DNA of 64,000 nt. Origin: JAJKIV01 sp036274195. GTDB taxonomy: Bacteria; Gemmatimonadota; Gemmatimonadetes; Gemmatimonadales; Gemmatimonadaceae. The stretch lies in assembly GCA_036274195.1 (NCBI GenBank), contig DASUGD010000159.1:24475-88474 (forward strand), read 5' to 3'. Below the pieces are notes generated by a model that had not been told where the DNA came from, searched no databases, and saw only the letters and a program-made list of their open reading frames with translations. Made by a program: the position numbers and the translations under genes. Below are positions 8,081 through 17,200 of this stretch, one piece after another. Position 1 is the stretch's first letter. Each line of letters begins with the position of its first letter.

Positions 8081-9265
8081 GTGAACGATCTCGCGCTCGC
8101 GAGCCTTGTCGCGTCGCCGTGGATCTTCGTACCGCTCGCGACGATCTGGCGCATCCGCCACTCGCGCGAGCTCGCGCGCGACAGCGCGAGCGTTTCACCC
8201 GGCGGACCGCTGGTCTCGGTCGTCGTTCCGGCACGTGACGAGCGCCGGAACATCGAGTCGTGCGTGCGGTCGATCCTCGCCGGCGGCTACCCGAACATCG
8301 AGGTCGTGGTCGTCGACGACCGATCGACTGATGGCACGGCGGACGTCGTCCGGGCGATCGCGCGCGACGACGAGCGCCTAACGCTGATCCAGAACCCGCC
8401 GCTCCCCGACGGATGGTTCGGCAAGCCGTGGGCCTGCGCGACCGGCGCGCGGTCGGCTCGCGGTGAGATCATCTGCTTCACCGATGCCGACGCGCGCCAC
8501 GGCCGCGATCTCGTCGCCCGCGCCGTCAACGGCATGACCGCACGCCGGCTCGACATGCTGTCGGTGGCGGGTCGCCAGGAGCTCGGCAGCTTCTGGGAGC
8601 GCATCGTCCAGCCCCACGTCTTCTGGATGATCGCGTCACGCTACGGTGGAACCGAGACGGTCAACCGGTCGAAGCGCGCCGAGGACAAGATCGCGAACGG
8701 GCAATGCATCTTCGTCCGGCGATCGGCTTACGTGTCGATCGGCGGACATGAGGCGGTGCGCAACCAGGTGGCCGAGGACGTGGCACTCGCACAGCGGCTC
8801 TTCGCGGCCGGCAGGCGCACAGAGCTCATTCTCGGTCGCGACGAGTTGACGACGCGCATGTACACATCGCTGCGCGAGATCATGGCGGGGTGGCGGAAGA
8901 ACATCTTCGCGGGCGGCCGCGAGGCGATGCCGTGGGGGCGCGTCGGGCAAGCGATATTCCCCGCCCTGCTGCTGTTGTCGCCACTCCTGACGCTTCTTCC
9001 GCTCGTCGGAGTCGTCGCCGGCGCGCTCGCGGGCGGACCTCGCTGGCTCCTGCTCGCGTCGGCCATCGCGCTCGCGGCCCAGGTGATCACCTGGGCCGCG
9101 GTCTATCGGTGGATGGGCGCGCCGATGCGGTTTGCCGCCCTGTTCCCGTTAGGCTCCATCATTGTCGCGATCATCGCGGTCCAGGCGATTGCCCGGGGAT
9201 CACGCGTGGAATGGAAGGGTCGCGCCTACCTCACGACGTCGCGCGCCCCACACAGGTCTCGATGA
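8081..9265 (+). CDS. Family 2 glycosyltransferase with C-terminal membrane segments
   Basis: Inverting GT-A glycosyltransferase. A short N-terminal hydrophobic stretch is followed by the catalytic domain with VVVPARDERRNIE, VVVDDRSTDGT (sugar-nucleotide Asp), GWFGKPWACATGA and the DxD-like CFTDADARH; the C-terminal quarter is hydrophobic with two or three membrane helices. The GWxGKxWAxxxG segment is typical of the subgroup containing CrtQ-type carotenoid and hopanoid-associated (HpnB-like) transferases, so a lipid acceptor at the inner membrane is plausible, though unproven. The GTG at 8081 is chosen because it follows the symporter stop by 34 bases; the frame is open further upstream inside the symporter. 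Its end overlaps the convergent CotH-like gene by 35 bp. Confidence 0.82.
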   Translation: MNDLALASLVASPWIFVPLATIWRIRHSRELARDSASVSPGGPLVSVVVPARDERRNIESCVRSILAGGYPNIEVVVVDDRSTDGTADVVRAIARDDERLTLIQNPPLPDGWFGKPWACATGARSARGEIICFTDADARHGRDLVARAVNGMTARRLDMLSVAGRQELGSFWERIVQPHVFWMIASRYGGTETVNRSKRAEDKIANGQCIFVRRSAYVSIGGHEAVRNQVAEDVALAQRLFAAGRRTELILGRDELTTRMYTSLREIMAGWRKNIFAGGREAMPWGRVGQAIFPALLLLSPLLTLLPLVGVVAGALAGGPRWLLLASAIALAAQVITWAAVYRWMGAPMRFAALFPLGSIIVAIIAVQAIARGSRVEWKGRAYLTTSRAPHRSR

Positions 9266-10373
9266 GCTCGCGCTTCACCTGTCGCTGGTCGTTGATCACG
9301 TGGTAGAACTCATCGATGTAGTCCATCGCGCGGCGCCGGTAGCCATCATCCAGCGGAAGCCGAGCGTACAGCGCCTTGATGTCCTGCCGGTGCTCGTTAT
9401 ACTTGGCGAGAATCGGGGCCAGGTCGTTGGGCGTTAGGCACGGCCCGCGGAACAACCGGTCCTGAACGGTCGGAATCCCGAGCCGCGGATCCGGCTTCGC
9501 ATATCGCGCGAAGACCAGGCCGGACCAATCGAAGTCGTACGGGACGGGCACGTAGCGATCGCCCGTCAGCACGAGCCGGATGTTGTGGAGTGAGTACAGC
9601 GACCAGTCCGTGTTGCCGAGGTAGTAGGCGAACACGCTGATCGTCGCCGTCTGTTGCGGGTCCATGTCCGCGAAGGTTCCGCCGCGAACAGTGAAGATCC
9701 GGCCACCGTTCCGCTTCGCCATGTCGCTCTCGTCCTCGATGAGCAACCCGTACTTCGTCGGCGCGTCCTTTTCGTCACCCGTCTGCACGTAGGTCACCTT
9801 CGCCAGCCGGGCCTTGAAGCTCCAGTCCGTCAGCATGTTCAGCGTCTCGTACGCCGCATACTCGCGCACGGGAATCTCCGCATAATCCTTGTCGCGCTGG
9901 TTGCAGTGCGTGCCGAGCTTGAGGGATTTCTGACCGGCGAATGGCGTCCCCTTCTTCCCGCTGTCCGAGAAGATGAGCCGGATCGGCGGGAAGTTGCAGA
10001 CGTCGGAGCGCAGGCGAAAATGGCCGCGCGGCGCGATCTCGATCGGGATCACCACCGGGGTGCCTGACGAGTCCTTCACCGTCAGCGTCGCCTTGTGTGA
10101 CTTGACGTTCAGCGTGTCGCGGCTCTTGAACGTCGCCTTGAAGTCCGCCGTCAGCGTGAGCTCGAGCGGCTCGTCCGACCCGAACAGGCGCTCGGTCCTC
10201 CGCGCCGCAGCGTCCTTCTCTTCGGCCGTCACCGGCGCGGTCTTGTCCTTCTTCACCTTCTGCTGCTTGCCGTCGCCGCCAGTCTTCTCTCCCTTCGGCA
10301 CGGGATCCTGCGCGAACGACACGGCGCTCAGGCAGGTGAGCGCTACGAACGTCAGCAATTTCGGATATCGCAT
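9231..10373 (-). CDS. Secreted CotH-like protein
   Basis: A 380-residue protein with a clear signal peptide (MRYPKLLTFVALTCLSAVSFA), then a Lys/Gly-rich linker and a globular region. APRGHFRLRSDVCNFPPIRL and PVPYDFDWSG resemble the N-terminal strand and the PxDxDW motif of CotH-type atypical protein kinases, where the Asp contacts metal and ATP; the fit is partial. In many bacteria CotH-like genes sit beside DUF4956 genes, as here (next gene upstream at 24 bp), usually with a VTC-domain polyphosphate polymerase; no VTC gene is in this window. Periplasmic or surface location is expected. Function unproven. Confidence 0.62.
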   Translation of the reverse strand: MRYPKLLTFVALTCLSAVSFAQDPVPKGEKTGGDGKQQKVKKDKTAPVTAEEKDAAARRTERLFGSDEPLELTLTADFKATFKSRDTLNVKSHKATLTVKDSSGTPVVIPIEIAPRGHFRLRSDVCNFPPIRLIFSDSGKKGTPFAGQKSLKLGTHCNQRDKDYAEIPVREYAAYETLNMLTDWSFKARLAKVTYVQTGDEKDAPTKYGLLIEDESDMAKRNGGRIFTVRGGTFADMDPQQTATISVFAYYLGNTDWSLYSLHNIRLVLTGDRYVPVPYDFDWSGLVFARYAKPDPRLGIPTVQDRLFRGPCLTPNDLAPILAKYNEHRQDIKALYARLPLDDGYRRRAMDYIDEFYHVINDQRQVKRELIETCVGRATS

Positions 10374-10397
10374 TGGATTCTCCTCGCAGGACGGCGA

Positions 10398-11468
10398 CTA
10401 CTCTTCTTCCATCTCCACGACTTCGACACCGACCACGTAGGGCGCGCCCTTCTCGCGCACCGCTTCTGCAATGCTCTGCCGGCTGTAGCCCTTCCGCAGC
10501 CGAAGGTCGTACTCGACCGATGTTCCGATCTCGTTGGTCGAAGCCCCGCGATAGCGCCATCGCTTCGCTTCGGTTTCCAGCAGCGGGTCGATCGCCGCGC
10601 GGAGTGATACCGGATCGGTCGTGAGAATCCGGATCATCGCATCGAACCGCTGGCCCGAACCCGCGCTCTCTCCCGTCATGTCCGCTCGCCGCTTCCGTAG
10701 CCGGTCCTCCAGCGCGTCGAGCTGCGCCGGGGCAAGCGCTTCAAGCACCTCGTGGTCGAGCCGCGCCACGAACTGCGATGTGCGGTTGGCGATCTGCAGC
10801 GCTCGTTCGAGCTGGCGCTTCGCGCGGACGCCTTCGAGCGACGGCGGCATCCGCGCGAAGTCGGTCGTCCAGAGAATGAGCACGGCGGCATTGAACAGCA
10901 CCGACAGCACGACCGCGTACGCGAGCTGCACGCCGCACGCGAGGCCGAGCGCGGTCGAGAGAAAGATGAACACCGCGTCCTTGCTGTCCTCGAGGTTCGT
11001 CCGGAACCGCACGGCAGCAACGATGCCCGCGAGGCTGAACGCGAGCGCCACGCTGTTCTTCACCAGCACCACCACACCCGCGACTACGACGGGCATGAGC
11101 ACGAGCGCCTGAACGTCCGACGCGCGGTATCCCTTCCGCTGTCGCGTGTGCATGTAGACCCACGCAACGGGCAGCGCGAGCAGAAACGCCGTCGATACCG
11201 CGATCACGATCAAAATGAGCGGCTCGGCGGACGGCGCGGCGACGTTTGCGAACGGCCCTCCACTCGTGTCGACCTTGAGGCCCGCCGGCGTACCGTCGCG
11301 AAACCCGATGAGCGGCGCCAGCACCGTAACGATTTGCGCGTGGAGATCCGCCGGCATGATCGCCCATGCTGCTGACAGGAGCGCGCCGAGGCCCGCGTAG
11401 TACAGAACGACGCGCGCAACGAGATTGTGCGCCAAGCCCTGCAACCGTCCACGGCCGTTATCGGGCAT
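10398..11468 (-). CDS. DUF4956 family membrane protein
   Basis: A 356-residue protein with about four or five membrane helices in its first 200 residues and a soluble C-terminal half. The conserved family block around VAAVRFRTNLED, followed by a hydrophobic segment with FIFLSTALGLACG, identifies DUF4956. The C-terminal 150 residues are charged and may form a regulatory domain. It is the first gene of a pair with the CotH-like gene. Other bacteria place DUF4956 with CotH and VTC proteins, suggesting a role in polymer or phosphate metabolism at the membrane; that is inference from context. Confidence 0.8.
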   Translation of the reverse strand: MPDNGRGRLQGLAHNLVARVVLYYAGLGALLSAAWAIMPADLHAQIVTVLAPLIGFRDGTPAGLKVDTSGGPFANVAAPSAEPLILIVIAVSTAFLLALPVAWVYMHTRQRKGYRASDVQALVLMPVVVAGVVVLVKNSVALAFSLAGIVAAVRFRTNLEDSKDAVFIFLSTALGLACGVQLAYAVVLSVLFNAAVLILWTTDFARMPPSLEGVRAKRQLERALQIANRTSQFVARLDHEVLEALAPAQLDALEDRLRKRRADMTGESAGSGQRFDAMIRILTTDPVSLRAAIDPLLETEAKRWRYRGASTNEIGTSVEYDLRLRKGYSRQSIAEAVREKGAPYVVGVEVVEMEEE

Positions 11469-11665
11469 CTATAGGCTCTCAGTACGTGAGGACGCGCAGC
11501 GTCAGGCCAGACGCAGCGGCCACGTCGACAGGGATCGAGAAGACCAGGGATTCTCGCAGTTGCAGCGGTACGATCATAATGCGTTGCGGCTTCCCTGGCG
11601 ACATTTGGCTGCGTGCGCGTTGAAGCGATGGCAGTCGTCGGCATGCCACCGCGCATTCTGCGCGC

Positions 11666-14600
11666 GTGCCGACCCTCCGCGCCGCCGCCGTTCTTCTCGC
11701 CGCCGCCACCGACATCGCTTCCCTCGGCGCCATCGCCACCGCGGTCGGGTGCATCGGTCCGCCGGGACCTCTCGACGCCACGGCGCGAACGACCCTGGGC
11801 CTTCCGGACGACTGTCAGGACGCTTGGGTTGCGCGGGGCCCGGGAACGCTCCGCGCGCTGCTCCTGGACATCGGCGGAAACCGGCCGATGCGTGAGGTCG
11901 TCACGAACCTGGCCCGCCGCTTGACCACGCGCGCGCCGCATTTGCTCTGGCTCGCGATCGCCTGCCGGAAAACCACGACCGAGGTCGCGATAGCCGCCTG
12001 GTCACCCGGGCAATCGGGACCCAGGGTGAGCGCGCTGGTCGTCGACCGCACGCACGTCGTGGACAGCGATGCCGAGACACTCTGCGCGCTCTCGGCAGCC
12101 TTGGAGTCGGTTGACCTGCTGACGCACACACGCTGGGTGACCATCCTCGGCCGTGAGGCCGTGACCCGACGGTTCTACCGCACGCTCGAGCACCTCGTCG
12201 GCGCCCTCGCCACTGAAGCTCGCGGGAACGCGCCGCCCGCCGCTCGCCGAGACATCGCGCTGCTCTATGCGTCGCGTCTGCTCTTTCTCTCCTTTCTCGA
12301 GGCCAAGGAATGGCTCGATGGCGACCGGTCATTTCTCGCGCGCCACTACGATGGCTGCCTGAGCGGGCGCGGTGGCTTTCAGCGGCGAGTGTTGGTGCCG
12401 TTGTTCTTCGGCACACTCAATACGCCCATCCGATCCCGCGCGCCGACCGCCCGCGCGCTTGGCCGCATTCCGTTTCTCAACGGAGGTCTCTTCTCCCGAT
12501 CCCCGCTCGAGCGCACGTACGCCACGCTCGAGTTTCGCGACGAAGAGCTGGGCCTCTTTCTCGCGGAGCTGCTGGGCCGATATCGCTTCACCGCCCGGGA
12601 AGAGAGCGCGGACTGGTCCGAGGCGGCGGTCGATCCCGAGATGCTTGGCCGCGCGTTCGAGTCGATGATGGCGTCGCACGAACGGCGGAATACCGGCGCG
12701 TTCTTCACGCCACACGAGCTGGTCGCCCGCGTAACCGACGAGGCATTGACACACGCCGTCGGCCAGTCGCCTGACGACCTCGTGGCGGCAGCGGCCCGAC
12801 CTCACGCCGGTGTCCGGTGGAGGGAGCTCGAGACCATACGCGAAAGGCTCGACCGGCTTCGGTTGCTCGACCCGGCGTGCGGGTCAGGAGCATTTCTGGT
12901 CCACGCGCTCGAGCAGGTCGCGCGGCTCCTGGAAGTCCTCGGCGATGCGCGCCCGGTCGCCGAGCGGCGTCGCTCGGTACTGACACGTTCGATCTTCGGC
13001 GTCGACCTGAACCCCACGGCCGTCTGGCTTTGCCAGCTGCGCCTCTGGCTGAGCGTTGTCATCGATAGTCCCGCGCGTGACCCGGGACAGGTCCCGCCGC
13101 TGCCTAACCTGGACCGCAACATTCGGATCGGTGACGCACTCGCTATCGACGGCATGGTCCACTCGCGAATCGCCGGGGTGGCGTCGATCGCACGACTGCG
13201 CGCGCGTTATGCACGAGCCGTGGGCGCTCGCAAGAAGACCCTCGCACGCGCACTCGATCTCGCCGAACGCACTGCCGCGATCGGGTTGCTCGATCGTCGC
13301 ATCGCGGCCATCGACGGTGCGCGGCGCGACATCGTCGTCGCAGCACGCGGGCGCGATCTCTTCGGCGAGCGATCGTCGGTTTCCAGTGCAGCTCGCACCG
13401 CCCTGTCCGAGCTTCGCGACGAGCGTCGCGCGGCTCGTGCCCGCCGTCGGGCGCTCGTAGCAGGCGCCGCCCTTCCCTTCTCCTTTGCCACGCATTTCGC
13501 CGATGTCGCCGGCGCGGGCGGGTTCGATGTCATCGTGGGAAACCCTCCGTGGGTCCGCGTGCACCGGATTCCGCGCGATGCGCGCTCGGCGCTTCGCCGA
13601 GGCTTTCTCACGTATCGCGGCGCCGCCTGGCGTACCGGAGCCGCTGCGTCGCGCGCCGGCGTGGGCTTCGCGGCGCAGGTCGACCTCGCAGCGCTGTTCA
13701 TCGAGCGATCGCTCGCGCTCGCGACGCCAACGGGGATCGTCGCGCTGCTCGTTCCGGCAAAGCTGTGGCGATCGCTCGCCGGTGGCGGTGTTCGCAACCT
13801 GCTACTGGGCGACCACGAGCTCCTGTCTCTGGAAGACTGGTCCAACGCACCAGCGCTTTTCGACGCCGCCGTCTACCCATCGCTGGTCGTCGCCCGGCGG
13901 GGAAAGCGCTCGCCACCCGAGTCGCTTCCAGACATGAAAGTGACGGTGCATGCCCAGAGGATCGCCGCAACGTGGGGCATGCATGCGAGCGAGCTCTCGC
14001 TCGACGCGTCGCCTGGCGCGCCATGGCTCCTCCTGCCACCGGTCGCGCGCCGCGCTTTCGATGCCCTTCGCGCTGTTGGGACGCCGCTCGCTGCTTCGCG
14101 GTTCGGCCCACCGCTGCTCGGAGTCAAGTGCGGGTGTAACCGAGCGTTCATCGTCCGGCAACGAGGCGAGGGCTACCTCGCGGACACCGGAAACCGGGTC
14201 GAGCTCGAACCCGAGCTGCTCCGGCCTTTGATCCGCGGTGAGCACGTGACCCGGTGGCGCATCGAGGGAAACGGCGACCGCCTGATCTGGACGCATGGTC
14301 CCGGTGGGCGGCCGCTCGATCGCCTGCCGCCGCGCGCCGAGCGGTGGCTGCGCGGTTGGCGGCGGCGACTGGTCGCCCGATCGGACGCACGCCACGCCGC
14401 GCGCTGGTGGACGCTGTTTCGGACCGAGGCCGCGACGCCTGACGATGCGCGAGTCGTCTGGGCCGACTTTGGTCGCGCGCCAACCGCGGCGCTCCTCGAG
14501 CCCGGTGACTGCGCGGTTCCGCTCAACACGTGCTACGTCGTCCGCTGCGCGGATCGGGGTGACGCCATAGCGCTCGTGACGCTCCTGAACTCACCGCTCG

Positions 14601-14848
14601 CGGCGGCCTGGTTGGCTGCGCTCGCTGAGCCCGCGCGAGGTGGATACCGCCGCTTCCTCGGTTGGACCGTATCGCTGCTCCCGCTTCCGAGCCCGTGGAA
14701 TCGTGCGCGCCAACACCTCATCGCCGTCGGCGAACGCGCCCTGCTCGGCAGGCCGCCGAGTGACGCCGATCTGCTCGAGGCGACAGTCCTCGCGTACGGC
14801 CTTCGCCTTTCCGCCGTGAATGCCCTGCTCGACTGGAACATCCGATGA
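11666..14848 (+). CDS. Eco57I-like N6-adenine DNA methyltransferase with TaqI-like specificity domain
   Basis: A 1060-residue single-chain gamma-class DNA methyltransferase. Order: an unrecognised N-terminal region (1-190); a helical segment with LLYASRLLFLSFLEAKEWL (199-217) typical of Eco57I-type proteins; the entry motif TGAFFTPHELV (343-353); motif I LDPACGSGAFL (401-411) for S-adenosylmethionine; FGVDLNP (444-450); a charged helical insert (about 510-600); catalytic NPPW (626-629); and a C-terminal TaqI-like target-recognition region (about 760-1040). No PD-(D/E)xK nuclease motif was found, unlike type IIG enzymes. It starts with GTG at 11666 and its TGA overlaps the ATG of the SNF2 gene (ATGA), so the two are translationally coupled. 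The pair resembles DrmMI/DrmD of class 1 DISARM but drmA, drmB and drmC are absent. Base composition matches its neighbours. Confidence 0.85.
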   Translation: MPTLRAAAVLLAAATDIASLGAIATAVGCIGPPGPLDATARTTLGLPDDCQDAWVARGPGTLRALLLDIGGNRPMREVVTNLARRLTTRAPHLLWLAIACRKTTTEVAIAAWSPGQSGPRVSALVVDRTHVVDSDAETLCALSAALESVDLLTHTRWVTILGREAVTRRFYRTLEHLVGALATEARGNAPPAARRDIALLYASRLLFLSFLEAKEWLDGDRSFLARHYDGCLSGRGGFQRRVLVPLFFGTLNTPIRSRAPTARALGRIPFLNGGLFSRSPLERTYATLEFRDEELGLFLAELLGRYRFTAREESADWSEAAVDPEMLGRAFESMMASHERRNTGAFFTPHELVARVTDEALTHAVGQSPDDLVAAAARPHAGVRWRELETIRERLDRLRLLDPACGSGAFLVHALEQVARLLEVLGDARPVAERRRSVLTRSIFGVDLNPTAVWLCQLRLWLSVVIDSPARDPGQVPPLPNLDRNIRIGDALAIDGMVHSRIAGVASIARLRARYARAVGARKKTLARALDLAERTAAIGLLDRRIAAIDGARRDIVVAARGRDLFGERSSVSSAARTALSELRDERRAARARRRALVAGAALPFSFATHFADVAGAGGFDVIVGNPPWVRVHRIPRDARSALRRGFLTYRGAAWRTGAAASRAGVGFAAQVDLAALFIERSLALATPTGIVALLVPAKLWRSLAGGGVRNLLLGDHELLSLEDWSNAPALFDAAVYPSLVVARRGKRSPPESLPDMKVTVHAQRIAATWGMHASELSLDASPGAPWLLLPPVARRAFDALRAVGTPLAASRFGPPLLGVKCGCNRAFIVRQRGEGYLADTGNRVELEPELLRPLIRGEHVTRWRIEGNGDRLIWTHGPGGRPLDRLPPRAERWLRGWRRRLVARSDARHAARWWTLFRTEAATPDDARVVWADFGRAPTAALLEPGDCAVPLNTCYVVRCADRGDAIALVTLLNSPLAAAWLAALAEPARGGYRRFLGWTVSLLPLPSPWNRARQHLIAVGERALLGRPPSDADLLEATVLAYGLRLSAVNALLDWNIR

Positions 14849-17121
14849 CCCCTTACCGCTGGGCCGCCCTCGACGTCGTTCGTGCGCACATTGCCGCTCA
14901 CCATGGCCACGATCTTCCCGCCGACGCGCGGCTTGGGGATATCGTGCTCCGCGACCATCAGCGAGACGCGGCAGCGCGTCTCCGTCAGGGAATCGATCGC
15001 TTTGGCGGCGCCCTTCTCGCCGACGAGGTCGGACTCGGAAAGACTTACACGGCGCTCGCTGCAATGCGTCGCGAGAAAACGCTGTTGATCGTGGCCCCCG
15101 CGGCTCTCGTGGCGATGTGGCGAGATGCGCTCGACCGGTCACGGGTGCGCGCAGAGATCATCTCCTTCGAGACGCTGAGCCGGCGTGCCCCCGCGCGGGA
15201 AGCCACGTGGGACGCGGTCATCATCGACGAGGCACACCACGCACGGAACCCGACGACTCGGCGTTATGCGCACCTGGCTTCGCTCACCCGGGCCTCGCGC
15301 GTGCTCCTGCTTTCCGCAACACCGGTACACAACACGACTCGCGATCTCGGCGCGGTGCTCGCGCTTTTCCTCGGCTCGCGAGCCGAGCACCTGACCGCGG
15401 CGGAAATCGCAGCCTGCGTGGTGCGCCGGACGCGCGCTGACGTGCGCGGCTTGAATCTTCCCGGGCGCGCTTCCCCGGTGTGGTGCGACGTCGAGGGGTC
15501 GCCGAACGTCCTCCAGGCGCTGCTCGACGTTCCACCGCCCTGCCAGCCGCGCGACGGCGGCGACGCGGGCGCGCTGGTGACGCTGTCGCTCATGAGAGCA
15601 TGGGCGTCCAGCGAAGCCGCGTTACGCGCCGCGCTTCGTCGCAGAGTGTCCCGTGCGGAGTCCCTGGCGCACGCGCTCGAGGCGGGGCGTCATTTGAGTC
15701 GCGCGGAGCTGCGAGCGTGGGTCGTGGGCGATGACGCGACGCAGCTCGCATTCCCCGAGCTGCTGAGCGACGCGATGAGCGACGACGCGACCATGTTGCT
15801 GCAATCGGCTCGCGCTCACGCGGTTGGCGCGCGTCGCGCCCTGGGCGTGCTCTCGTCGACGGACGGCGCGATGGACGAGCAACGGTGCCGCATCCTGCGT
15901 GACATCCGATCGCGACACCCGGGCGAGCGCATCGTCGTGTTCTCCCAGTACGCCGACACGGTGCGCGAGGTCTTCGCACGGCTTCGCTCCGACGGCGGTG
16001 TGGCCTCGGTGACGGCCAACGGCGCCCTCGTGGCGGGCGGGCCACTCACACGGTCGCAGGTGCTCGGCAGGTTTGCGCCGGTCGCGTCGTCCGGCCGTGT
16101 ACCCTCCCGAGCCGAGGCGATCGAGATGCTGATCGCCACGGATCTTCTGAGCGAGGGGCTCAATCTGCAGGACGCCGCAGTGGTCGTTCACCTCGACCTT
16201 CCCTGGACGACCGCACGCCTGACGCAGCGCCTTGGCCGTATCTGGCGGATCGGATCGCAGCACGCGCGCGTGCACGAGTACGCGATCGCACCGCCGGCGG
16301 CGGCCGATCAACTTCTCCGCATCGTGCAGGTGCTGACGCGTAAGGCGGGCGCTGCGTGGTCGGCCATAGGCGAACCGTTTCTGCCGCTTCTGGAGAGCCG
16401 TGCGCAATCCAGTGCCGCACGCACGCCGCTCGATCGCGTGCAAGCCGCCGAAGCACTCCACACGCTGATCCGTTCCTGGTCGGATTCCACCGTCGAGCGT
16501 GGCCCGTCTATGGCCGCGAGCAATGGAGAGTCTCGCGCGGATACCACGATCGTGGTTGCGGGCGCCCGTGCGGCGATGGACGGCTGGATCGCGGCCGTCG
16601 AGATGGGCGGCCAGCGGCGGCTCGTGGCAGCGCGCACGGCCGGCCAAGCGACGACCGATCCCGAATGCGTCCTCGAGGTCGCGCGCGCCGCCGGCGGCCC
16701 CGAATGCCCGACGGCGCCGGCGCGCGTCGAACGCGTGATTCGGGAGCTCGACGCCTATCTGAACACAGCACGCGCGGCGGCGGACGCCGGGGTGGCGGGC
16801 GTCGGGTCGCGCACACGCGCGATCGCCTCTTCACGGATCGCGGCACTTGCCGCCGCCGTCCCCCCTCACCGACGGCCGGCGGTCAGCCAGCTCGCGGTTG
16901 CCGCCCGGAGGTCGGTAGCCGCCTCGCGATCTGCCGGCGCCGAGCGCTTGCTCGCCGCGATCGTCGCTCCAGGCGTTGGTAACGAGGGAGCCGATGCCGC
17001 GGAGGCCTGGCTGGAACGGGTGATCGAGGTGACCGAGTCGCTCGCGCCTAACGCTGATTCCGAGCCCAATGGCTTCCGCGTGAGCGCGCTGATCGTGCTC
17101 GTGCAGGACCAGCGTGCTTAG
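14845..17121 (+). CDS. SNF2-family DNA helicase/translocase partner of the methyltransferase
   Basis: A 758-residue SF2 ATPase with a complete SNF2/RapA-like motor: Walker A ADEVGLGKT (59-67), DEAH box (128-131), SATP (157-160), the second RecA lobe from about 362 (IVVFSQYADTV), motif V LIATDLLSEGLNLQ (about 429-442) and motif VI QRLGRIWRIG (461-470). The last 200 residues are Ala/Arg-rich without a recognised domain and show no nuclease motif. The ATG overlaps the methyltransferase stop, so stoichiometric synthesis is likely. In class 1 DISARM the SNF2 protein DrmD plays a similar partner role; RapA-like housekeeping function is less likely given the tight coupling to a methyltransferase. 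Downstream, a 79-bp gap precedes the phosphatase gene. Confidence 0.86.
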   Translation: MTPYRWAALDVVRAHIAAHHGHDLPADARLGDIVLRDHQRDAAARLRQGIDRFGGALLADEVGLGKTYTALAAMRREKTLLIVAPAALVAMWRDALDRSRVRAEIISFETLSRRAPAREATWDAVIIDEAHHARNPTTRRYAHLASLTRASRVLLLSATPVHNTTRDLGAVLALFLGSRAEHLTAAEIAACVVRRTRADVRGLNLPGRASPVWCDVEGSPNVLQALLDVPPPCQPRDGGDAGALVTLSLMRAWASSEAALRAALRRRVSRAESLAHALEAGRHLSRAELRAWVVGDDATQLAFPELLSDAMSDDATMLLQSARAHAVGARRALGVLSSTDGAMDEQRCRILRDIRSRHPGERIVVFSQYADTVREVFARLRSDGGVASVTANGALVAGGPLTRSQVLGRFAPVASSGRVPSRAEAIEMLIATDLLSEGLNLQDAAVVVHLDLPWTTARLTQRLGRIWRIGSQHARVHEYAIAPPAAADQLLRIVQVLTRKAGAAWSAIGEPFLPLLESRAQSSAARTPLDRVQAAEALHTLIRSWSDSTVERGPSMAASNGESRADTTIVVAGARAAMDGWIAAVEMGGQRRLVAARTAGQATTDPECVLEVARAAGGPECPTAPARVERVIRELDAYLNTARAAADAGVAGVGSRTRAIASSRIAALAAAVPPHRRPAVSQLAVAARRSVAASRSAGAERLLAAIVAPGVGNEGADAAEAWLERVIEVTESLAPNADSEPNGFRVSALIVLVQDQRA

Positions 17122-17200
17122 TCGTGCATTCCCAGCGAGGTTGGACCGACTCACCAACGCGCGGTCCTGCCAACGGGTTTTCACCGAGTAGCATTCATGC

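Noticed and set aside
12329..14395. Several minus-strand frames inside the methyltransferase gene
   Set aside because: All are opposite conserved methyltransferase motifs and have no domains of their own.
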